From positions 1 through 64,000 of the forward strand of contig CAISFO010000055.1 in assembly GCA_903884655.1 (NCBI GenBank): 64,000 bases of DNA, written 5' to 3'. Positions 30,597-39,500 of this stretch are shown one piece after another (the stretch's first letter is position 1; each line of letters opens with the position of its first letter). The notes under the pieces are model-generated. The model did no database searches. It was not told where the DNA came from and saw only the letters and a program-made list of their open reading frames with translations. The translations under genes and the position numbers were made by a program. Source of the stretch: an uncultured Holophagaceae bacterium (GTDB taxonomy: Bacteria; Acidobacteriota; Holophagae; Holophagales; Holophagaceae).

Positions 30597-31952
30597 ATGC
30601 AGACCACCCGCTTCGTTCTCGAGCAGCAGGAGATCCCTACCCACTGGTACAACGTGGTGGCGGACATGCCGAACCCGCCTTCGCCGCCCCTTGGGCCGGA
30701 CGGCAACGTCGTCAGCCCTGAGCAGATGCTGGCCATCTTCCCGGGCCCCCTGCTGGAGCAGGAGATGTCCGCCGAGCGGTGGATCCCCATCCCCGAAGAG
30801 GTGCGGGAGATCTACCGCCTGTGGCGGCCATCGCCCCTCATCCGGGCGGTGCGCCTGGAACAGGCCCTGGGCACACCGGCGAAGCTCTACTACAAAAACG
30901 AGGGCGTCTCCCCCGCCGGCTCCCACAAGCCCAACACGGCCGTTCCCCAGGCCTTCTACAACCACATGGTGGGCATCCGCCGCCTCACCACGGAGACCGG
31001 CGCGGGCCAGTGGGGCTCCTCCATGGCCTTCGCGGGCCAGATGTACGGCATCGATGTCCGCGTGTTCATGGTGAAAGTTAGTTACGAGCAAAAGCCCTTC
31101 CGCCGCTCCATGATGCAGGCCTGGGGCGCCGAGGTGCTCTCCAGCCCCACCACGCTGACCAAGGCGGGTCGGGACATCCTGGCCGCCCATCCCGATAGCG
31201 ACGGCTCCCTGGGTGTCGCCATCTCGGAAGCCGTGGAAGAAGCAGCCGGCCGCCCGGACACCAACTACTGCCTGGGCTCCGTGCTCAACCACGTGCTGCT
31301 GCACCAGACCATCATCGGCCTGGAGGCCAAGAAGCAGTTCGCGCTGGCCGGCGACTGGCCGGACGTGATCTTCGGGCCCTGCGGGGGCGGCTCCTCCTTC
31401 GGCGGCATCGCCCTGCCCTTCCTGGCGGACAAGGCCGCGGGCAAGACCCCCAACCTGCGCCTCGTCGCGGTGGAACCCACCAGCTGCCCCACCCTCACCA
31501 AGGGCGCCTACGCCTACGACTACGGCGACGCCTCGGGTTACACGCCCATCATGAAGATGTACACCCTCGGCCACGACTTCATGCCCCCGGGCATCCACGC
31601 CGGCGGCCTCCGCTACCACGGCGACAGTCCGCTGATCTCCCAGCTGGTCCACGAGGGCCTGATGGAAGCCATCGCCGTGCCCCAGGTGGCCACCTTCGAG
31701 GCGGGCGTGCTGTTCGCCAAGGCCGAAGGCATCATCCCCGCGCCCGAGTCCTGCCACGCCATCCGCGCCGCCATCGACGAGGCCCTGCGCTGCAAGGCCA
31801 CCGGCGAGCCCAAGACCATCCTCTTCAACCTCACCGGCCATGGCCACTTCGACATGGCCTCGTACGACCGCTACTTCTCCGGCAAGCTCGAGGACTTCGA
31901 CTACCCCGCCGAAGCCATCAAGGAGTCCTTGGCGCATCTGCCCAAGGTGTGA
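30597..31952 (+). CDS. trpB: Tryptophan synthase beta chain, TrpB2 type
   Basis: 451 residues, the length of the TrpB2 subfamily (standard TrpB is about 400). PLP enzyme that condenses indole with serine. The PLP Lys is in AGSHKPNTAV, the phosphate-binding loop is GPCGGGSSFGGI, and TETGAGQWGSS is typical of TrpB2. The N-terminal extension (IPTHWYNVVADMPNPPSPPLGPDG) is also TrpB2-specific. TrpB2 usually does not pair tightly with TrpA and may salvage free indole or act on phosphoserine. No other trp gene is in the window. Confidence 0.95.
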   Translation: MQTTRFVLEQQEIPTHWYNVVADMPNPPSPPLGPDGNVVSPEQMLAIFPGPLLEQEMSAERWIPIPEEVREIYRLWRPSPLIRAVRLEQALGTPAKLYYKNEGVSPAGSHKPNTAVPQAFYNHMVGIRRLTTETGAGQWGSSMAFAGQMYGIDVRVFMVKVSYEQKPFRRSMMQAWGAEVLSSPTTLTKAGRDILAAHPDSDGSLGVAISEAVEEAAGRPDTNYCLGSVLNHVLLHQTIIGLEAKKQFALAGDWPDVIFGPCGGGSSFGGIALPFLADKAAGKTPNLRLVAVEPTSCPTLTKGAYAYDYGDASGYTPIMKMYTLGHDFMPPGIHAGGLRYHGDSPLISQLVHEGLMEAIAVPQVATFEAGVLFAKAEGIIPAPESCHAIRAAIDEALRCKATGEPKTILFNLTGHGHFDMASYDRYFSGKLEDFDYPAEAIKESLAHLPKV

Positions 31953-31958
31953 GCCATG

Positions 31959-31983
31959 CTCAGGGCGCCTGCGGCGCCCTGAG
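31959..31983. terminator. Hairpin terminator between trpB and purU
   Basis: CTCAGGGCGCC-TGC-GGCGCCCTGAG is a perfect 11-bp stem with a 3-base loop, 6 bp after the trpB stop. It is followed by AAAAGATCTTTT (31988-31999), giving T-residues on both strands. It sits between two convergent genes, so it can serve both. Confidence 0.75.
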
Positions 31984-32036
31984 TCAGAAAAGATCTTTTC
32001 CCAGCTCCAGGCCCTGCGCAGCGGGGTTTGGAGCAG

Positions 32037-32891
32037 CTACTCGAACACGACTGTCTTATTCCCATAAGTCAGCACGCGGTGGTGCAGGTGCAGGCGGACC
32101 GCCCGGGCGAGGACGAGCCTCTCCATGTCCTTGCCCTTGCGGACGAGGTCCTCTACCGTGTCCCGGTGACTGACCCGGATCACGTCCTGCTCGATGATGG
32201 GCCCCGCATCCAGGTCGCTGGTGACGAAGTGGGCCGAGGCGCCGATGAGCTTCACGCCCCGGGCCAGGGCCTGGTGGTAGGGCTGGGCGCCCGCGAAGGC
32301 CGGCAGGAAGCTGTGGTGGATGTTGATCACCTCGGGGAAGGCCTGGAGGAAGTCCCCGCTGAGCACCTGCATGTACTTGGCCAGCACCACCAGGTCCACC
32401 CTTTCCTGCCGGAGCAGGTCGAGCTGGCGCGCCTCCTGATCGGCCTTGTTCTCCTTGGTGACAGGCAACACATGGAAGGGAAGTCCCAAGGCTTCCGCGT
32501 GGCGCCGAAGGGTCTCGTGATTGCTCAGGACAAAGGCGATCTCCGCGCCCAGCTCCCCGGCCTGGTGGCGCCAGAGCAAGTCCAGCAGGCAGTGCTCCTG
32601 CTTGCTGCACCAGAGGGCAATGCGTGGAATCACTTCCGAAAAATGCAACGCCCATTCCCCTCCCATGGGATCTGCGACCTGGGCCACCTCCTGGCGAAGC
32701 TGCTCCCGATCCGACGAGCTGCCGTCGTATTCCCATTCGATGCGCCCCAGGAAGCGCCCGGCTTGAAGATCCGAGTGGTGGTCCGAATCCACGATGTTGC
32801 CGCCCCGTTCGAACACAAAGTTGGACAAGCGGGCGACGATGCCCTTCTGGTCTGGGCAGGAGATGAGGAGGATGGCGGTGGGCTGGGTCAT
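32037..32891 (-). CDS. purU: Formyltetrahydrofolate deformylase
   Basis: 284 residues, standard length. Hydrolyses 10-formyl-THF to formate and THF, balancing one-carbon units and supplying formate for PurT. N-terminal ACT domain (about 5-80; SCPDQKGIVARLSNFVFERGGNIVDSDHH) and C-terminal formyltransferase domain (about 90-284; FVLSNHETLRRHAE, NIHHSFLPAFAGAQPYHQA with the catalytic Asn-His, VTSDLDAGPIIEQD with Asp). The RBS before 32891 is weak. Convergent with trpB. Confidence 0.96.
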   Translation of the reverse strand: MTQPTAILLISCPDQKGIVARLSNFVFERGGNIVDSDHHSDLQAGRFLGRIEWEYDGSSSDREQLRQEVAQVADPMGGEWALHFSEVIPRIALWCSKQEHCLLDLLWRHQAGELGAEIAFVLSNHETLRRHAEALGLPFHVLPVTKENKADQEARQLDLLRQERVDLVVLAKYMQVLSGDFLQAFPEVINIHHSFLPAFAGAQPYHQALARGVKLIGASAHFVTSDLDAGPIIEQDVIRVSHRDTVEDLVRKGKDMERLVLARAVRLHLHHRVLTYGNKTVVFE

Positions 32892-33211
32892 GGGTTCAGT
32901 CGAGTTGGGTGAGATCGAGGCATGGCAGGACAGGGAGGACCATTATCCAGGGAGCCGGCCCCTGCGTCTCTCCCCAGGCTCAACCTCGGGAGGGCCCTCG
33001 GGTTTCTTTCCAAATTGAAGTTTTATTCAAGGCCAACCGATAGGGGCTGTTAGGTACCCCCGATGCTCTCCCACCCAGGCCAAATGCACTCCCAGGATGC
33101 ACCTTCCATTGAAGGCCTCGGAGCCTGTTCCTGGCTCGTGGAAGCAAGCGCAGGTCTAGGTCCCCGGACAAGGTTCAGACCTTGGCTTCAGCCCAAGCCT
33201 GCCGGGCGCCC
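32892..33211. other. 320-bp intergenic region between purU and the periplasmic-sensor kinase
   Basis: Divergent promoter region without a supported gene. An AT-rich patch at about 33008-33030 contains the 5-bp inverted repeat TTGAA-N6-TTCAA (33015-33030), a candidate operator or -35 zone for the kinase gene downstream. GC-rich runs around 32960-33000 show no clear hairpin with a T-run. I see no match to a known riboswitch. Confidence 0.45.
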
Positions 33212-35854
33212 ATGATCCGCCTCCTCCTTGTCGGCCTCTTGGGCCTCGCCCTCCAGGTCCCCGGGTTCTGCCAGGGCTCTCCCCTTCTCGCCCCCAAGAA
33301 AAACATCCTCATCCTCAACTCGTACCACCAGGGCTTCAAGTGGACCGACGAGCAGACCCTGGGAGTCCTCGAGGCCATGAGCCCCCGGCGGAACCAGCTC
33401 AAGTTCTACATCGCCTACATGGATACCAAGTGGTCCCTGGACAAGGACTACTTCCGGCTCCTGCATGAAACCTACAAGGTCAAGTTCAAGAACATCCACT
33501 TCGACCTCATCTACGCCACCGATAACGACGCCTTCGACTTCCTCCGCCTCTACCGGAACGACACGTTCGGAAAGGTGCCGGTCGTCTTTTGCGGAGTGAA
33601 CTGGTTCAAGCAGGAGGATCTCAAGGGGCAGTCCCTCTACACGGGTGTCAACGAGGACGCCGACATCGCCGCCAACCTCGACTTGATGCTTCAGCAGAAT
33701 CCGCTCACCAAGCACATCTACATCGTGGTCGACGACACCACCACCGGTCGCATCATCAAGCAGAATGTGCAGGAACTCATCCCGAAATACCGCGAGAAGG
33801 TGAAGATCCACTTCCTCGAGAACCTCGAAATCCGGGAGCTCCTTTCGACCGCCTCCCTGCTGAGCCGCGACAGCCTCCTCCTGCTGACGCTCTACCAAAA
33901 GGACAGGTCAGGAGCCTTCTTCGAATACTCGGAAATCGCCGAGTGGCTGTCGCAGAGCAGTCCGGTTCCTGTCTATGGGCTCTGGGACTTCTACCTCAGC
34001 CACGGCATCCTCGGCGGCCTGTTGACCAGCGGCATGGCCCAGGGCACCAGTGCCGGAGAACTGGGCCTGCGCATTCTCGCGGGCGAATCGGCGGATGACC
34101 TGCCCGTGCTCATGGAGAGCCCCAACCGGTACCTCTTCGACCACAACCAGCTCAAGCGCTTCGGCATGCTGGATCTGGAACTTCCACCCAGGAGCCGGGT
34201 GATCAACGAACCACCCCCCTTCTACACGTTGAACAAGAGCATGTTCTGGGGGCTGGTGATCGGCATTTCAGGGCTGACCGCAGGCCTTTTCGCCCTGTTG
34301 TTCTACATCCGCAGCCGCCAGAAGGCAGAGGAAGATCTCCGGCAGAGCGAGGAACGCTACCACTCCCTGGTGGACAACCTGACCCTCGGCGTCTACCGGG
34401 TCAGCGGGGAGGATGGCTGTTTCCTCCAGGCGAACCCCGCCATGGCCAAGATGTTTGGCTACGAATCGCCCCAGGAACTCATGCAGGTGCCCATTTCAAG
34501 CCTGTACCAGCGTTCTGAAGAGCGCCCGCAGTTCATCAAGGACATCCTCAAGAGCGGGTTCGCCCGAAGCAAAGAACTCCCCATGAATCGAAGGGACGGC
34601 GAACCGGTCTGGGTTTCGGTGAACGCCAAGGCCCACCGGGATGAGAAGGGCCAGCTGCTCTGGATTGACGGCATCTTCGAGGACGTGACTGAAAAGAAAC
34701 AGCTGGAGACGCAGCTGCGCCAGTCCCAGAAGATGGAAGCCATCGGCACCCTGGCAGGCGGGGTCGCCCACGACTTCAACAACATTCTCACCGTCATCAT
34801 CGGCTACGGAAACATGCTCAAGAAGAACATCCCCGCCGAAGGCCCGGCCGTGAGGCACCTGGCCCACCTGCTTTCGGCGAGCGAGAAGGCGGCGCGGCTG
34901 ACCCGGAGCCTGCTGGCCTTCAGCCGCAAACAGATCATCAGCCTCAAGCCATCCAACCTCAATGAGATCGTGGACGACATGGGCAAGCTCCTCTACCGCG
35001 TGATCGGCGAGGATATCGAATTGACGTTCGACCTGAGCCCCCAGCCGCTTCCGATCATGGTGGACGTGGGCCAGATCGAGCAGGTGCTCCTGAATCTGGT
35101 GACCAACGCCAGGGATTCCATGCACCATGGCGGCCTGCTCTGCGTCAGCACGGAACAGGTCACCCTCACGACAGGCCTGCTCATCAAGCACGACTTCGCC
35201 GAGCCGGGAGAGTACGCCGTGCTCTCGGTGTCGGACAACGGCGTGGGCATCTCGGAGGAGGTCAGGCAGCGCATCTTCGAGCCCTTCTTCAGCACCAAGC
35301 CGGTCGGAAAGGGAACGGGGCTCGGACTTTCCATCCTCTATGGCATCGTCAAGCAGCATCAAGGCGACATCAGTGTCTACAGTGAACCCGGCATCGGCAC
35401 GACCTTCAAGATCTACCTCCCGATCGTCCGGCATCACGGCCAGAACGCGGGGACCACTCCGCCCATCCTGGTGAAGGGCGGGACCGAGACCATCCTCATC
35501 GCTGAGGACAACGATGAGGTCCGTGCCCTGGCCCACGAAGTGCTCGCTTCGGCCGGCTACCGGATCATCCTGGCCACCGACGGCGACGAGGCCGTGACCA
35601 AGTTCATGGCGCGCGCCGATGAGATCGACTTCGTGCTGCTGGATGTGGTGATGCCGCGCATCAATGGCAAGGAAGTCTGCGACACCATCCAGTCGATCCG
35701 CCCCGGGATCAAGGCCCTGTTCATGAGCGGTTACACCGCGGACATCATCTGCCAGAAGGGCATCCTCGAGGAGGGGATCCACTACATCTCGAAACCCCTC
35801 ACACCCGAGGCGCTCCTGCGCAAGGTGCGCGAAGTGCTCGACTCGCCATCCTAG
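33212..35854 (+). CDS. Hybrid histidine kinase with a periplasmic ABC-substrate-binding-like sensor
   Basis: 880 residues. Order: signal peptide (1-20), periplasmic ABC_sub_bind/BMP-like sensor (about 28-325; NILILNSYHQGFKWTDEQ, DLIYATDNDAFDFL, VFCGVNWF), membrane span (about 348-368), PAS (about 383-505), HisKA with His520 in GGVAHDFNNILT (HisKA family with DFNN), HATPase_c (SDNGVGISEE, GTGLGLSILYG) and a C-terminal receiver with phospho-Asp811 (LLDVVMPRING). The sensor resembles binding proteins of simple organic or aromatic molecules; the ligand is unknown. The start MIRLLLVG is chosen because it begins the signal peptide. No cognate DNA-binding regulator lies next to it; a broken receiver gene is convergent 4 bp downstream. 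Confidence 0.92.
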   Translation: MIRLLLVGLLGLALQVPGFCQGSPLLAPKKNILILNSYHQGFKWTDEQTLGVLEAMSPRRNQLKFYIAYMDTKWSLDKDYFRLLHETYKVKFKNIHFDLIYATDNDAFDFLRLYRNDTFGKVPVVFCGVNWFKQEDLKGQSLYTGVNEDADIAANLDLMLQQNPLTKHIYIVVDDTTTGRIIKQNVQELIPKYREKVKIHFLENLEIRELLSTASLLSRDSLLLLTLYQKDRSGAFFEYSEIAEWLSQSSPVPVYGLWDFYLSHGILGGLLTSGMAQGTSAGELGLRILAGESADDLPVLMESPNRYLFDHNQLKRFGMLDLELPPRSRVINEPPPFYTLNKSMFWGLVIGISGLTAGLFALLFYIRSRQKAEEDLRQSEERYHSLVDNLTLGVYRVSGEDGCFLQANPAMAKMFGYESPQELMQVPISSLYQRSEERPQFIKDILKSGFARSKELPMNRRDGEPVWVSVNAKAHRDEKGQLLWIDGIFEDVTEKKQLETQLRQSQKMEAIGTLAGGVAHDFNNILTVIIGYGNMLKKNIPAEGPAVRHLAHLLSASEKAARLTRSLLAFSRKQIISLKPSNLNEIVDDMGKLLYRVIGEDIELTFDLSPQPLPIMVDVGQIEQVLLNLVTNARDSMHHGGLLCVSTEQVTLTTGLLIKHDFAEPGEYAVLSVSDNGVGISEEVRQRIFEPFFSTKPVGKGTGLGLSILYGIVKQHQGDISVYSEPGIGTTFKIYLPIVRHHGQNAGTTPPILVKGGTETILIAEDNDEVRALAHEVLASAGYRIILATDGDEAVTKFMARADEIDFVLLDVVMPRINGKEVCDTIQSIRPGIKALFMSGYTADIICQKGILEEGIHYISKPLTPEALLRKVREVLDSPS

Positions 35855-35858
35855 GGAT

Positions 35859-36213
35859 CTACCGGGCTGTCTTCAAGCGGCTGATGGCCTCGGAAAGCTC
35901 CAGGATCCGGTAGGGCTTCGACAGCAGGCCGGCGGCGCCCTGGCTGAGCAGGGTCTGGACTTCCTCGTTCTCCCCGTAGCCGGTGCAGATGATGATGGGC
36001 ACCGTGTCGTCGATGCTCTGCATCTGGGCGAAGGCTTCCTGTCCTCCCATGATGGGCATCTTGAGGTCCAGGAGGACCGCCAGCAGTTCCCATGCAGGGC
36101 GCGGTACGAAGCCACCCCAGCCCGCCCGGGTTCAGCCGTCTCCGCGGCATAGCTCAGGCTTTCCAGGGCGCATCGCGAAGGATGGGTTCATCCTCGATCA
36201 CCAGGACCAGGCC
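35859..36213 (-). pseudogene. Frame-disrupted stand-alone receiver (response regulator) gene
   Basis: Read on the minus strand, a receiver domain can be traced in three pieces in different frames: VLVIEDEPILRDA (near 36207-36165, acidic pocket), a middle piece ending ASYRALHG (near 36115-36090), and LLAVLLDLKMPIMGGQEAFAQ through IIICTGYGE and LSKPYRILEL to the stop at 35859. The phospho-Asp (LLDLKMP), Thr (CTGYG) and Lys (SKP) are still recognisable, so decay is recent. There is no start codon in frame ahead of the first piece, and a stop lies just upstream. The final 66 codons from 36059 remain open but would lack half of the domain. Possibly a former partner of the adjacent kinases. Sequencing errors are an alternative. 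Confidence 0.7.
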
Positions 36214-36521
36214 CTTGCTTTAACGACTCTTAAATAATCCTATCCATCGGGAAGCCTCTGCCCGGCAAGGACGTCCTCACGTTTTCCACCCAACCGGGTT
36301 CATGCGCGGGCAGCTTCCTGCAGCCGCGGGTCCGACCATCCATTCCGAATGTTCTTCAAGTGTTTCTGCCTGGTGACCGATGGGCTGGACGGGATCCATG
36401 AGAGCGATGGGTCCTGCGGTCTGGCTGGCCTCCCAGTTCGGCGCCAATTCACACCATCGCCGCCGGGAAGGTCCGCGCCCCGCAGGAGTTTGAAAGCTAC
36501 GGTCGAACCGCTAAGGAAACG
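36214..36521. other. 308-bp region upstream of the copper-ATPase/kinase fusion
   Basis: No supported gene. The start (36214-36245) is AT-rich (CTTAAATAATCCTATCC) and could hold promoter elements. The rest is GC-rich with no clear terminator or riboswitch. The fusion gene has AAGGAAACG directly before its ATG at 36522. An in-frame-looking open stretch on the other strand (36300-36719) overlaps the fusion's N-terminus and has no recognisable features. Confidence 0.4.
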
Positions 36522-39500
36522 ATGATGAAGGCGGCCATCCACGTCCCGGACCTCGACAGCCCCAGGCAGGCCGCCGAGATCGAGGCGCTGAAGGAACGGC
36601 TGCCGGGCATCATGGACATCTGCGCGAGTGTTCCGCACCGGATGGTGGAGGTGACCTTCGAGGAAGGTCAGCTTCCAGGCACACACATCCGGGCCGCACT
36701 GGAAGCTCTGGGCTGCCACCCCGGCCCCTTCCTGCCCATGCCCGCCCTGGCCAAGGCCATCCTGCCGGTGGCCGGAATGAGCTGTGCCAGCTGCGCCTGG
36801 GTGATCGAGACCAGGCTGAGGGAACTGCCAGGCGTGACCGATGCCTCGGTGGATCTCGCCGGGGAGTTCCTGCGCGTGGAATTCGACCGGGCCAGGGTGG
36901 GCCTCCCGGCCATCCTTCGGCTCGTCAAACAGACCGGGTACACCATTCCGACTGGCAAGGTGGAGCTGCCCATCCTGGGCCTAGGCGATCCCTCGGCTGC
37001 GCTGCCCCTGGAGCGGCTGCTCGCCCGCCAGGAGGGCGTCCTCCTGGCCCATGTGAACTGGGAGGCCAAACACATCATCCTCGAGTTCATTCCCGGCCTG
37101 ATCACGGTCGCCGAGCTGGCGCGGCTGGTCCGCGCGGCGGGTTTCCAGGTGGTTTCCGGCCCCATGCCTGAAGCCGATCTGGCGCTGAGCTCCGATCCCC
37201 GCACCCTGGACCTGCAGGAGCAGAAGCGCCTGCTGCTCCTCGGCCTCTTCCTCACGGTGCCCCTGGTCCTGTTCAGCATGGCCCGGGATCTTGGCCTGGC
37301 GGGCTTCCCCCGGGACCAGTTCGCCATGTTCATTCCAGCAACGCTGGTGCAGTTCCTGGTGGGCGCATCCTTCTACCGCGGGGCCTGGCACAGCCTCCGG
37401 GCCGGGGCCGCCAACATGGATGTCCTCATCGTCCTGGGTTCGTCGGTGGCCTATGTCTCGAGTCTCGGCGTGACCCTCGGCCTGATCCACAGCCCCCATG
37501 TCTATTTCGAGACAGGCGCCGCCATCATCACCCTCATTCGGCTCGGCAAATACCTCGAATCCAAGGCGAAGGGACGCGCCTCAGCGGCCTTGCAGACCTT
37601 GCTGAACCTGCGTCCGGCCATGGCCCAGGTCCTGCGGGGGGGCGCGGAAGTGCGGCTGCCCCTGGACCAGATCGAAGTGGGCGACCGCATCCTGGTTCGG
37701 CCGGGCGGCAAGGTGCCCGTCGACGGGATCATCTGCCAGGGCTCCTCCGATTTCGACGAATCCATGCTCACGGGCGAATCCATGCCCGTCTGCAAGGGGC
37801 CGGGTGATGAAGTCATCGGCGCCACCCTCAACCACCAGGGGTTCATCACCTTCGAAGCCACACGGATCGGCCGCGACGGCACGCTAGCCCAGATCGTGCG
37901 GCTCGTCCGGGAGGCCCAGACCGGCAAGGCCTCGATCCAGAAGCTCACGGATGAAATCGGCAGACACTTCGTGCCCATCGTCCTGGGCCTGGCCGCGCTG
38001 ACCTTCCTCGGCTGGATCCTGGTGGCCCGCATCCCCTGGCCCGGAGCCATGCTGAACGCGGTGGCCGTGCTGGTCATCGCCTGTCCCTGCGCCATCGGCC
38101 TGGCGACACCCACCGCCATCCTGGTGGGCACGACCCGGGGCGCCGAGAGCGGGTTGCTGTTCCGGAGCGGCGAAGCCCTGGAACGGGCCGGGCGCGTGAA
38201 TACGGTGGTGTTGGACAAGACCGGCACGCTCACCCGGGGCCAGGCCGAGGTGACGGGGATCGTGCCGTTGAACGGCGTGGCCGAGGAGGAAGTCCTGCGC
38301 CTGGCCGCCAGCGCCGAGCAGGGTTCCGAGCATCCGCTGGGCCTCGCCATCCTTCGAGCCGCCCAGGAGCGGAAGCTGCCGCTCGAGGCGCCCACCTGCT
38401 TCCGCGCCCACGGGGGGCTGGGCATCCGGGCCAGGGTGCGGGGCACCCGCGTGCTGGTGGGCAATGCGCGGCTGATGAAGAACGAAGGCATCGAGATGGG
38501 CCCCCTGCAGGCCTGCATCGACCGGCTCCAGACCGAAGGAAACACAGCGGTCATCGTCGCTGCGGCCGTGGGCGAAGAGCCCTTCCAACCTTTGGGTGTG
38601 CTGGCCTTGGCGGACACACTCAAGCCGGAGGCCAAGGAGGCCGTGGCCGCCCTGCGCCAGCTCGGCCTGAGGGTGATCATGCTCACCGGCGACCACCGCC
38701 AGACCGCGGAGGCCATTGCCCGGCAAGTGGGCATCGACGAGGTCCTCGCGGAAGTCCTGCCGGAGCGGAAGGCGGACGTGATCCGGAACCTCCAGGGCCA
38801 GGCTCCTGCTCCAGGACTGCCCACCCCTCTGGTGGCCATGGTGGGGGATGGCATCAACGATGCGCCGGCCCTCGCCCAGGCGGATGTGGGCCTCGCCCTG
38901 GGCACTGGCACCGAGGTCGCCATGGCCTCGGCGGGCATCACCTTGATGAGTGGCGACCTGCGCAGCGTGGGACGGGCGATCTCGCTCTCCCGGAGCACCC
39001 TGCAGAGCGTCTACCAGAACCTGGTGTGGGCCTTCTGCTACAACATCGTCCTCCTGCCCATCGCGGCCTACGGGCTGCTCAGTCCGATGCTTGCCGCCGG
39101 GGCCATGTCCTTCAGCTCCATTTACGTGATCGCCAACAGCCTGCGCCTGCGCCGGATCAGCCTGCAGTCCCTGGTCGCACCAAAGTCCATCCTCCGCCAG
39201 TGCCTTGAGTTCATGCCCAGGACCCTGGCCCCGGCGGCCTCCCTGCTGCTGCTCATCGGCATGCCCCTCTTCGCCATGCAGGGCGGTGCCGAAATCCAGG
39301 GGGTCCTGGCGGGCAGGATGACGCCCAACCTGATGATGGTCATGGCCATCGCCAACGGCCTGATCGTGGTGGCGTACGGGTCGATCCCGGTGTTCCTGCT
39401 GGTCTTCATCCGCAAGCGGAAGGACATCCCCTTCTCCGGAATCATCCTGCTGTTCGGGGCCTTCATCCTGGCCTGCAGCGTGACCCACTTCTTTCACATC

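Noticed and set aside
32892..33211. Cyclic di-GMP or other riboswitch in the long gap before the sensor kinase
   Set aside because: No conserved riboswitch core or expression platform could be recognised.
36300..36719. 139-codon minus-strand ORF upstream of the fusion gene
   Set aside because: No RBS, no recognisable domain, and it overlaps the N-terminal HMA-like coding sequence on the other strand.
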